Translations under genes and position numbers: made by a program
In this document: one piece after another, positions 55,456 through 64,000 of the stretch
Numbering within the stretch: position 1 is the stretch's first letter
How the letters are laid out: every line of letters starts with the position of its first letter
Assembly (NCBI GenBank): GCA_963971405.1
Contig: OZ020492.1
Coordinates: forward strand, 4,650,001-4,714,000
Direction of reading: 5' to 3'
DNA: 64,000 bases
Source of the DNA: Psococerastis gibbosa
Taxonomy: Eukaryota > Arthropoda > Insecta > Psocodea > Psocidae
Notes under the pieces: generated by a model
The model's input: only the letters and a program-made list of their open reading frames with translations
What the model was told of the DNA's origin: nothing
Databases searched by the model: none

Positions 55456-56871
55456 AAGGATAACTTATGCTACCTAGAAAATTGGCACCCCAAAACTAAA
55501 TACTTTTCATTTCTTATTTCAGTAACAGTAAATTATTAAAAATTTGACTCATTTAAGTTGTAGAAGGCCACTTCGTGCATTTATATAATCAGTTTACTTT
55601 TCGGTTTTGTAGTTTTTTCAAAAAAATCCAAAACTTTTAGTCCCCATTGGTTTTTATGAAAGCACTAAGGCGAGGCTCCAGGCGGCAGGTCATTGCGAGA
55701 CCCATTGTCAAGACTTGACGATTGAAATGAAACACGGAGATTCCCCGAGTGATAGGGGAGCAGACGACCCAGCTGACCCGAGGTCCCGAGCAGTGGCTTA
55801 ATGATAGGTTCTCAAAGGGGGGGGGGGGGTGCGGTGTATAATTAGGCGCCCCCCCCCCCATAAAAGTATAGAAAAATGGGAAACCTATTCTCATGGACGT
55901 TCGCAGCTTTTAGATTAATGGCTTTGGTGTTCTTCGCGCATGAGACCTGAAGGAGTTTTGAAAAAATATGCCTGAAATAGTAGGATTTTAGGCATTTTGA
56001 TAGCAGTAACATTTAGATGAAGGTGAATTGTTTTTAGAAACAGGTCTGAAATAATGGGGTTTTGCACATTTTGAGAGCAGTAAAAGTTATATCTTCCTGG
56101 CGATGAATATAATTGCAAAGGGGTCTCCCCCGGATGAAAATTTTCAAAAAAATTGGCTTGAAATAGTGGGGTTTTACGCATTTTGAGAGAAGTACGGCAG
56201 CGTTCAGATTTTACAAGTGAAAAATAGAACTGCCGACCAGGGGGGCCCGGGTGTCTTCCCCGGGTGAAATTTTTTGAAATTGAAATAGTTGGGTTTTAAG
56301 CATTTTGAGAGCAGTGGCAGCTAGATTTTGTTTGTGTAATTAATTTTCAATTAGAGAAAAACCTCTCACATGTGGAAACGATGGAGATGACGTCAAAAAG
56401 TTAATATAGGCCTATCAGCATTATTTCACGCTGTTTCTGCCTATAAAACCCCCCATTCATTATGTACTCCAAATAATTACAGTATATTCTGCTACTATTA
56501 TTTTTAAATGCTCAGTTAGTTTTATGCTTTTTAATGTTAAGTTATGTTATTATAATTATAACCTTAATAAATAATTATTATCAAAATCAAAAAGTTAAAA
56601 AAAAAATGTATAGTTACAAAAATATACATTTTTTTTAAAAATATGCTTTAGTTGCGCGAGGCCCCGGGCCCCCCTTTCGCCACCCCCTAAGGCCGCCTCT
56701 GCACTAAGGTACCACAAAATTAATATTTCCGATTATATGATGGATGAAGTAGTCTTGTAAAACTTACATGAGCCAAAACTTTAATAACATGCTTTGTTAA
56801 TTAATTAAAAAATAAATAGTCAATAAAAACAACGAATTTTGGGGTAAAAACTTTCTATGTAGCATGTCCTC
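55456..56871. mobile_element. TTAA-flanked MITE, copy 2, split by a hAT-like MITE
   Basis: Flanked by TTAA on both sides (55452-55455 and 56872-56875). Left end AAGGATAACTTATGCTACCT with AGAAAATTGGCACCCCAAAA; right end its imperfect inverse (TTTTGGGGTAAAAACTTTCT, ATGTAGCATGTCCT). Interior matches copy 1 (GACTCATTTAAGTTGTAGAA, TTTTCGGTTTTGTAGTTTTT). About 1030 bp of foreign element separates its two halves. Confidence 0.78.
55671..56701. mobile_element. hAT-like MITE with minisatellite (family C), copy 3, nested
   Basis: 1031 bp, left end CGAGGCTCCAGGCGG, right end CTAAGGCCGCCTCTG, flanked by a perfect 8-bp duplication CACTAAGG (55663-55670 and 56702-56709). It contains about four minisatellite units (GGGTTTTAAGCATTTTGAGA and AGCAGT variants). 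The perfect duplication makes it much younger than its host MITE. Confidence 0.85.
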
Positions 56872-56875
56872 TTAA

Positions 56876-57374
56876 ATAAAAAATAAAAATGGACTAATTT
56901 TTGCGTGATCCAGGGGTGTCCAACATCTACGCTCCATATCCCCTTAAAGCTTGGTGAACTTAATGCATTTCCATACGTCATGTATCTTCAGTTCATTTGG
57001 CATCCTTCATACCTTAATTTAGGCAATAAACTAGCAAACTTCGTCATTATACAGAAATAATGCTTTGACTGGTTGATTACAGCCAAATCTCAACTTCATG
57101 ATCTTCAATGAAAACTTTTCTTCTATTAAGAATCCTTCAGAATTGTATACAGTTTGCGAAAGATGAGGCGAACAGTTGATCTATGAACTTTGGTTTCGAA
57201 TTCTCAAAATTTTCCTCGCAGCGCTTCCTTTGATTTGCTTTGTTATGCTTGTTACCACTGGATATTCTCCCTGATGTTATAGAGTTTTCTTGTAGACTTT
57301 TTTAAGAAATTTTCCATTGGTCAGATGAAAAAGCGTGATACACCATCAAAAAACAACTTTTGACGCTGCAAAAT
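56876..57374. other. Gene-free stretch
   Basis: No exon or named repeat recognised. Confidence 0.35.
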
Positions 57375-57615
57375 AAAAAGAAATAAAATAAAATAAATGG
57401 TCTCGATGTATGATTTTTGTGAGCCTACATGCCATATTTCATCCAAATACACCGAGTAGATTGCCCGCCAATCGATGAACAGACAGACTGGCATTTAGTA
57501 CAAACCACTTTTTTGGTTCCTGGGACCTCAAAACGTGTAAATCCGTTGAAATCTCGAAGTTGAAAATTTTGACCATCACAAAAATTTCCTTATACTACGT
57601 ATAACTTGGAAAGCA
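57375..57615 (-). mobile_element. Dispersed repeat family A, copy 5 (left end only)
   Basis: Minus-strand match to the first about 240 bp of family A: TGCTTTCCAAGTTATACGTA, GTATAAGGAAATTTTTGTG, GGTCCCAGGAACCAAAAAAG, AACAGACAGACTG inverse. Truncated near 57375. Confidence 0.7.
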
Positions 57616-57639
57616 ATAAAATACAATCGTTGGGTGCCC

Positions 57640-57850
57640 GAAGTTGAAAGGTCAATTCATGCTCACGTGACCTTATGAGCCAGAATCTGCATTGGGCACC
57701 GAACGCCTCCCTGTGCGACCGTTTGCTGTCTATTTCACGATAGGTGGTGTTAAGCGGTCACCCATCCAGGTATTAACCTTGCCCGACATAGCTTTACTTC
57801 GGGGATCGGCCGAGAATCGGTGCATTCAACATGATACGACCCTTAGCTGT
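57640..57850 (-). mobile_element. 5S-derived SINE-like element (extent uncertain)
   Basis: The 5S-like head (57844-57752) is followed in minus orientation by an unrelated body (CACCTATCGTGAAATAGACA, GGCGTTCGGTGCCCAATGC, GTGAGCATGAATTGACC) up to the family A copy. A 5S head with a foreign body is the build of SINE3-type retroposons, but a plain 5S pseudogene cannot be excluded. Confidence 0.45.
57752..57844 (-). pseudogene. 5S rRNA-like sequence
   Basis: Reverse complement reads GGTCGTATCATGTTGAATGC, ACCGATTCTCGGCCGATCCC, CGAAGTAAAGCTATGTCGGG, CAAGGTTAATACCTGGATGG, GTGACCGCTTAACACC. This follows the 5S order (CATACCACxxTGAATxC, GGTTCTCGTCCGATCACCGAA, TTAAGCAGCGTCGGGC, GGTTAGTACTTGGATGGGTGACCGC), covering box A, the intermediate element and box C. 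The first about 8 and last about 20 nt of 5S are lost or altered, so it is not a working gene. Confidence 0.8.
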
Positions 57851-57917
57851 AGGGGATAATGAGAAAAATCGTATCAGTACACCGATTGCACTAGTACTAA
57901 TGTTTTATTCTTATGTA

Positions 57918-58440
57918 TAGGGGAAAAGTCGGGTAAAGTGAGACAGTCAGGCAAAGTGAGACAAGCCTTAAATTTCTAGACTATTGGCGGGAAATCGTCT
58001 AATGACACATAGTAGGCGACATTGGCCAAGGTACGCTACACAAACAAACATGGAGCCATTTGGTACAAATTTGATAGTGTACGATTTTTTTTATATTTTT
58101 TTCGGGTCGGATTGCAATATTTTATGTTCACTAATGTAAGCATAGCCTTCCATATTTTATAGTTATATGTTGTCAATCATTTTTATTTAGTTTATTGGCT
58201 ACTTTTACTCTCAATGTCCCGCTTTGCCTGGCCTAGTAAGGTGGAGTGAGACAAGTGTCGACTTTTGCCAGAAGTGCTTATGTGCCGAAACCGAACAAAT
58301 GAATGATGAAGCCTTCATATCGTTGACAGCTGATCAATCACACCATCAGTTGGCGATAGAAACAGATTCATGTTGGCTTTGATGACCGAGAAATAAAATC
58401 ACAAAAATTAAGTGGCTCACTTTACATGACTTTCCCCTAG
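57918..58440. mobile_element. MITE-like element with GGGGAAAAGT ends
   Basis: About 523 bp between TAGGGGAAAAGTCGGGTAAA (then GTGAGAC) and the inverse at the right (GGCTCACTTTACATGACTTT, CCCCTAG). An internal CCGCTTTGCCTGGCC / GGTGGAGTGAGAC pair repeats the end motif. Flanks could be a TA duplication; superfamily not fixed. Confidence 0.6.
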
Positions 58441-59699
58441 CCAACTTGCCAACTCAGTTTGTCAAACTTAGAAAAAGGTGCGAGAAATTCAGATTTAAAT
58501 TGAAACAAGTATCCAACTCATACAGCTATGCAAACTGTGTTCGAAATTGAATATAACATGTTGAAACTGGGTGCTGATAAGACCATGAAGGAGTCAGTCT
58601 AGAGTCGAGATCGAACGCTGTCAGTTGTCATTCCCATCCATTGTTATTATAAATTATTCTTCTATTTATACTAATATTACTATTTAAATTAAACAAGTGA
58701 TTCCCCTCTGGTGCGCCCCTAGCCCGGTTCAAGAAAGAAGAGAAGGGCCCTTCAGCACAACGAGACTTCTCTTCAGGGTACACCAGTGTGGGTAAGTCCA
58801 GCCAATTATTCTTTTCAATTAAAATTACAGTCCACTGAATTCCTAACAAACTGTAATAATAAAAAAGGGCTTTGTTGGCAGACGACAAACACAATCTTCT
58901 GCAGTCAGCATTGGTCAGCATCTATTGTCTATCGTCACCATCAGAAATGAAAGAGTTTAGCATTTAGCCAGTTAAAAATTGAAAAAAACGATCTAAGAAC
59001 GACAATGACAGAATCACGCTTTTAAAATTGGACATTGTAAACAAAAACCTTACATGAATACAGTATGTACTGTACTGTATGTCTTCCATCCTTACATTAT
59101 AAATTTTACTGCTGTAAAAATCGTAATATAGCAATAAGTATTTAAGCATTCCATTATTGTAGCTTTAAAAAATCTATACTTTACCGCTGTTAAAATGCGT
59201 AAAACCCCACTATTTTGCACTTAAATTGTCAATTTTTTCCACCGGGGGAAACCCCAGCCTCCCCCCCCCCCCAGTTTCCAGCAATGTGAATAAGCATTCC
59301 ATTATAAGCTTAAAAAAAATCTGTATTTGACCGCTGTTAAAATTCGTAAAACCCGATTATTTTGCCCTTAAATTCCCCCGGGGAAGACATCCGGGCCCCT
59401 CTTCGGTCCCAATCTGCAATCAAGCCCGCCTAGAATTTGGCCACCTATGTAATAATGTAATTGTAATACAACGCTTATACCTAATCATCCCAGTTATTAT
59501 TTTGGTAGGTCTATTTTTTTTTAAGTTTTTTTTTTAGTTGGCAAAATAGACACACCTCCCCCCCCCCAAAAAAAAAGAATCATGCCTTAGCTACTCCCCT
59601 GGTTATATGCGGAAATGGATCTATAAATGTGTGATAAAGGATACAATATTAATAAACTCAAACTTATTAAATAACAAAGATTGAAGAAATGCGGCAATA
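58441..59699. other. Gene-free stretch with MITE debris
   Basis: About 59160-59430 contains two family C minisatellite units in inverted orientation (AAAATGCGTAAAACCCCACT, CACCGGGGGAAACCCC) with C-runs at 59262-59273. Another C-run near 59557-59566. No ends defined and no exon seen. Confidence 0.45.
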
Positions 59700-59707
59700 G
59701 TAACGAT

Positions 59708-60188
59708 CGGGCGCGGATCTACGGGGGGGGGGGGGGCATTAGGGTCCTCAAAATGCGTAAAACCCCACTATTTCAGTCCTATTTTACCAAAATTTTCTCC
59801 CGGGGGAGACCCCCGGACCCCCCTTCTGCTCGACTGTCTTAATTCCCTATAATATAGAACCCTTATTGCTCTGAAAATTCGTAAGGACATGTAGCGTAGT
59901 GGTACGGACTGTGACTTTCACCCGAAAGGTTGTTGGTTCGAGTCTCACACTGGCTAAATTTTCGGGCCATGCTTTGGAGGGCATGTAAAGCAGGTGGTCG
60001 GCGGTCCCGGGCCTTCCTGGTTGAGTGTAAGAGAGGGCTTTATAGCCCTAACTCCGCTAGGTTGGCTTAGTAATAGAATAAAAAGTCCTTATTTATTTTA
60101 AAACCCCAATATTTCAGCCCTATTTAAAAAAAAATAGAAATTTAATCTTAGCCCCCCCCCCCTTGGTCTCATTCTAGATCCGCGCTTG
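59708..60188. mobile_element. hAT-like MITE with GCGCGGATCTA ends, split by an S1 SINE
   Basis: 481 bp, left end CGGGCGCGGATCTACGG, right end inverse of CAAGCGCGGATCTA, flanked by a perfect 8-bp duplication GTAACGAT (59700-59707 and 60189-60196). The interior holds family C-type minisatellite (inverted units) and the SINE at 59888-60107. Confidence 0.85.
59888..60107 (+). mobile_element. tRNA-derived SINE family S1, copy a (best preserved)
   Basis: Head with A-box GTAGCGTAGTGGTAC, anticodon-loop-like CTTTCAC as in tRNA-Glu(UUC), and B-box GGTTCGAGTCTC; body GGCCATGCTTTGGAGGGCAT, GTCCCGGGCCTTCCTGG, AGAGAGGGCTTTATAGCCCT, AACTCCGCTAGGTTGGCTTA; tail ends TTATTTATTTTAA. Inserted within a minisatellite unit (CGTAA/AACCCC). 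Confidence 0.85.
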
Positions 60189-60559
60189 GTAACGATCCGT
60201 CTCTAAGGTTCCTTGGGTTCAAAAATAGACTTAATTAAGTGTCAATATGCAGTGTGTTACACACCACTTCGTCGCCACTGGAGCAGGTAAAAAGAAATAA
60301 GGCACTTAAAAAGACCCTTCTGCAGATTTAACAAAGACAAGGCTCACGATTTTATTTGTTTTCAAAAGTACTGGCTGTGTGTTTATGGCAGACAGACGCA
60401 TGTAGTTACACCGACAAAAATCACCTCTGCGACAAAATCAGGGTGTCCCAAAACTTTGTCTCTGCCTTCGTGTTGCCCCTGTAGGATTTTATAGGGCAAA
60501 CTCAAGAGGAAGGAGTTGACCATCCCTGGAACACCTCAAAATAGGTTGGTTATACACAA

Positions 60560-60770
60560 TTGTTGATTTCTTGTTGATATTAGAAGTTCTTTGGTCGTCC
60601 CACTCGTCTTCTCCCTTGGGGCACCTTGTGTAAGACTGCTCTTGTTGCCCTATTGTCTGGCATTCGTTCCACATGCCCTAGCCACCTGATGTGGGCACAC
60701 TTGATTTCGGCTACTGTCGTAGGTTCTCGATATATCGGGTAGAGCTCATCGTTTCAGATACGCCTCTCTC
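60560..60770 (-). mobile_element. LINE C-terminal fragment
   Basis: Minus strand, one frame: ELYPIYREPTTVAEIKCAHI, RWLGHVERMPDNRATRAVLH, KVPQGRRRVGRPKN, then stop. RWLGHVxRMxD...GRRxxGRPxxR is the standard ORF2 terminus of RTE/Jockey-like LINEs. The frame is open over about 60 codons. Confidence 0.75.
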
Positions 60771-61782
60771 ATTTCATGTATTGCACTACAACGACCGGTG
60801 GACTTTGGTGAGAAACTGGGACTTCAGTTACATGAGCTAAGAAAGTGTAGCCTGAAAAAGGTTTCATTCCCGCAAGACCCTAGCCCTTCATTAAGGAAGA
60901 AGGTATTGAGGCATAAGTATTAGAAATACTCAGCAAGGGGCACAACAGGGGACAGGGCTTAAGTTCATACGCATAAACTTACCCCAAAAATAAGAGAGAA
61001 AAAAAATTAGTTCTTGAGACTTCAAAACAGTCAAACTTCATTCCTCTCCGTCGTAGCCGTAGGCCGTAGCCAGAGGGGGGGGGGGCCCAACCGAAATATT
61101 TGTAGCGTACCCTATAGATAGAATGGAGTTTTAAATATATTGAGGCTACCATACCTCCGGTTACGTCAGATGGACCCTTCCGAAAAAAATTTCTTGTTAC
61201 GTCCTTGATTCCTCTGATTTTTTTTTGTACCAACAAAACCCTTTGCAATTTTGCACTTACAGAACAGTATGCGGCCTATAAAATCCTTGAGAATTATTTA
61301 TAATTTACCATTATTACAACGTAATGAGGTTTATAAAAGGGGTGATGCAACTGAAGCGTGTAATCTTCAATCTTCATTCCTAAATTAAAGTAAACCTTAC
61401 CTAGTGTTGTCAAAAAGGTTTATTAAAAACTGCCTTTACCCTGGAATTAACACTCAAAATATTTCGCCACTGTTACCTATTTTTAGTTCAATTCAGATTT
61501 TAAAAAAAACATAAGATTGCTTACAACTGGGTATTATATTGGGGCATCATGGCAGATACGAATTGCATAAAAAATGAGGGGATCGCATTTAGGAGACTGT
61601 CTGTTTTTTAACCCCCCCCCCCCAGAAAAAAAATGGTAAATCTATTGTAAGTTAATTTATTACGCTCTGATTTAATCGATTAACTACATATTATGATTTT
61701 CCTATTTTGTCCCACAACTACCCCCCCCCCAAAATGGGCTGGATCCGTCCCTGGTTGTATGCCTCAGAGAAGAAAACAATAA

Positions 61783-61975
61783 ATAATGACTTTTTGTTTT
61801 ATTACTATCTAAGCCTATCTCTCTTACACTGAACTAGGAAGGCCCGGGACCGCCTGCTTTACATGCCCTCCAAAGCATGGCCAGAAAATGTAGCATGTGT
61901 GGTACTCGTACCAACAACCTTGCGGGTGAAAGTCACAGTCCTTTCCACTCTACTCTACATGCCCTTATGATCTTC
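61783..61975 (-). mobile_element. tRNA-derived SINE family S1, copy e
   Basis: Tail side AATAAATAATGACTTTTTGT, then CTCTCTTACACTGAACTAGG, AAGGCCCGGGACCGCCTGCT, CAACCTTGCGGGTGAAAGTC and AGTAGAGTGG head inverse. One short deletion near 61812 removes GGAGTTAGGGCTATAAAGCC. Confidence 0.78.
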
Positions 61976-62391
61976 CTGGACATTTTTATATCGTATGTGA
62001 ATGTGACCGTCTCTGACCTCGTCTGACCGTCTGGGGACCGAAACAACCCAAGAAATTTGATTTTGTTCAAAAAGCAGCCGGTAAGGGTGTCCAAATGTTC
62101 GCTTAACTCAATTGCTAGCACACAGAGGCAGTTGACCCCCTCCTTTTGAATAATAGAAATCGTAAATACATACATTTTGACTTTTGAGGGAATTTCGGTA
62201 CCCTAAATGTCAACTTATTTTCCTTCATAAACATTATTAAAGAAGCGGAAAAGGATGTGTAAGGTAGGGAGTAGTACGCATCTCAAGCACATGACATGTA
62301 CAAAGGATATTCGCACTCCTTCCTTCGCTTATGTTTAATCAATTTTTTATAGTATTGAGTGATACGGTCATCCCTCCGCACTACCTCAGAC

Positions 62392-62949
62392 CATTGGCGT
62401 AAACTCCCAAAATTTTTAGGGGGGGGGGCTTCAGGACCCTAAGACTTTGATCCCCTGGAGAAAAAAAATCAATAAATGGGCCCAAATTAGTGAGGTTTTA
62501 CGCATATTATACCCTGGAAAAAGGGGGGCCCGGGTCTCCCCCGGAGAAAAAAATAGATGAATAGGCCCAAATTAGGGAGGTTTTACGCATTTTGCAAGCA
62601 GTATAGTTGAGAATTTACAGACGAATAAACTCATCACTAAGGGGGGCCCGGGGGTCTCCCCCGAAGAAATTTGTTGAAAAAATAGGTCTGAAATATTGGG
62701 GTTCTAATCATTTTGAGTAATATATTTTTGTGAAAGGACTTGGTCAATATGTTGATTTTTTTCATGATCATCAATCATCAATCATGTGAAATAAGCATAC
62801 CAAGAATTAATTTCCCTTTCGTTATTGTGAATACTATGCCTTTCGCCTTCATAACGCCTTTGTCACCAGAAATCCTGGGGGGGGGGGCTTCGAGTGGACC
62901 TGGGGAGGGGCTAAGCCCCCCCCCCCAGGACCCCCTATTTACGCCAATG
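62392..62949. mobile_element. hAT-like MITE with CATTGGCGTAAA ends and minisatellite interior
   Basis: 558 bp, left CATTGGCGTAAACTCCC, right inverse (TATTTACGCCAATG), flanked by CCTCAGAC / CCTCAGTC (7 of 8). G-run at 62421-62430, C-run at 62916-62926. Interior has two to three family C-type units (GGGGGGCCCGGGGGTCTCCC, GGAGGTTTTACGCATTTTG). Non-coding. Confidence 0.83.
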
Positions 62950-62957
62950 CCTCAGTC

Positions 62958-63622
62958 ACATATTCAGAGACTTTTGGAGTATATTGGATTGATAGCCAGC
63001 CATATTTAATTGGACTATTGCTCCTATATTATTATTATTATTATTATTATTTTTGAAGTGTTTTTATGGACTTAGGCCTAATTCAGTGGCCCATTGAACT
63101 TTACTCTGCCAACGACCTCATTGAATTTTTCAGGCATTATTGGGATTGTTTACGTAATAATTTTGGCCACTGGCGAACTGGTACACGTCGTCAATGTCAA
63201 CCTACACAAGCTACAAGCCACGATGGGCAAGCTGAGACTTGCTTACTATACACAATGTAACAGAGTACCAATCTGAAAACACTTAAAATATACTGCTATG
63301 TTCGATTGCCTGACTATATGACCATTGTCATGATAGATGTTGCTAGTTACTCATGCTGTTCTGACGGGATTTGGTAAATGTGTGAGGCGGTTATTGAGTT
63401 GATCCACTGTGGTAGTGATACCCGAACCATAGCGAAGAGTTCAAATTATTGCAATATACTGTTGACCTGTCGTAGTGCTACAATTTATTATATTATTTAT
63501 TTATTTATTTATAATAAACACTTAGTCGAGCATTCCTCAACTAAGAAAGTATGCAAACAATGAAAATCCCCTGAGGAATAATAAGTATACATAATAACAT
63601 GCAAACGATACGCTATGGACGT
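62958..63622 (+). other. Stretch holding a SINE-like family S3 copy
   Basis: About 63063-63290 is S3 copy e: TGGACTTAGGCCTAATTCAG, GCCAACGACCTCATTGAATT, CAACCTACACAAGCTACAAG, GGGCAAGCTGAGACTTGCTT. An (ATT)n run lies at 63030-63050 and a TTTA repeat at 63494-63510. Nothing coding. Confidence 0.5.
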
Positions 63623-63908
63623 CAATGGCGGATCCAAAAATTTCTCAAGAAGGGGGGCAAACCTTGCTTTATGGCTTGCACTAATCCCTGTCCGTTATGC
63701 TTGCAAATAGGAATGATTTTTCGCGCATTTTAATTTAAAAAGGTTTTTTATAAAATTTATTATTTGCTTACATAAATAAATTAAATTTATAATTATTTTA
63801 ATACATATAGTAAATGAGAATCCACCTAAGAATCTACCATAATGTTGCCACCCCCGTACCCCAAGGTTCCAAGGTCTCCCCAACCGCCCCCCTCTGAATC
63901 CGCTACTG
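63623..63908. mobile_element. hAT-like MITE family D, copy 4
   Basis: 286 bp, CAATGGCGGATCCAAAAA to GAATCCGCTACTG, flanked by ATGGACGT / ATGCACAT (6 of 8). Interior is AT-rich and differs from copies 1-3 except at the ends, so it shares termini rather than being a straight copy. Confidence 0.7.
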
Positions 63909-64000
63909 ATGCACATGTACCCCAATTTAGAAGAAAAAGCAGGTGTAAGCGTGACCATGTTGGGGTACAAATCCATCGGCTCCGAAACCGTCTTAGATCC

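Larger units (their letters stand above)
60197..62391. other. Gene-free stretch with LINE, SINE and MITE scraps
   Basis: Apart from the LINE and SINE listed separately, about 61610-61755 ends in GGGCTGGATCCGTCCCTGG like 38400-38436 and shares AAATCTATTGTAAGTTAAT with 53525-53550, so it is a hAT-like MITE right half. About 61075-61200 contains a G-run and a scrap similar to family A copy 2 (CCTATAGATAGAATGGAGTT). No host exon. Confidence 0.4.

Overview
This is a eukaryotic, AT-rich nuclear window with split genes, GT-AG introns and a dense load of transposons. It is most consistent with an arthropod or a close invertebrate. The gene at 43982 has a TATA box 31 bp before an arthropod-style TCAGTT initiator, and a 5S rRNA-derived relic on the minus strand (57752-57844) reads more like arthropod than vertebrate 5S. 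I cannot name the species.

Gene-bearing left third (1-22 kb). A decayed PIF/Harbinger transposase fragment runs off the left edge. Three conserved housekeeping genes follow, each reconstructed exon by exon: TMEM134 (+, 5644-8192, 3 exons, 174 aa), FOXRED1 (-, 17117-13928, 3 exons, 524 aa; mitochondrial FAD oxidoreductase for complex I assembly) and UBE2L3/UbcH7 (+, 18593-21880, 4 exons, 156 aa; E2 ubiquitin-conjugating enzyme with catalytic Cys86). Their introns hold LINE, SINE, hairpin and dispersed-repeat copies. Nothing suggests the three act in one pathway; they are simply neighbours.

Repeat-dominated middle (22-43 kb). I find no host gene here. It holds composite Tourist-like MITEs, a long dispersed repeat (family A), hAT-like MITEs with G-rich ends and an internal minisatellite, a TTAA-flanked MITE, a 5'-truncated LINE with poly(A) tail and target duplication, an inverted pair of elements carrying a tRNA-Thr-like cloverleaf, and several SINE families. 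The most unusual object is a 203-bp hairpin insertion (41813-42015) that carries a hammerhead-ribozyme-like core, has a 12-bp target duplication, and sits inside a hAT-like MITE that itself has a perfect 8-bp duplication.

Right third (43-64 kb). The first coding exon (signal peptide plus somatomedin-B domain) of an SBSPON-like secreted protein lies at 43982-44204, with a clear core promoter; no later exon was recognised. A complete, apparently intact hAT transposon (48373-51588: 812-aa transposase, matching terminal repeats, perfect 8-bp target duplication) follows. The rest is nested MITEs and SINEs, LINE scraps and the 5S-derived relic. No retrovirus-like, LTR or capsid-bearing element was recognised.
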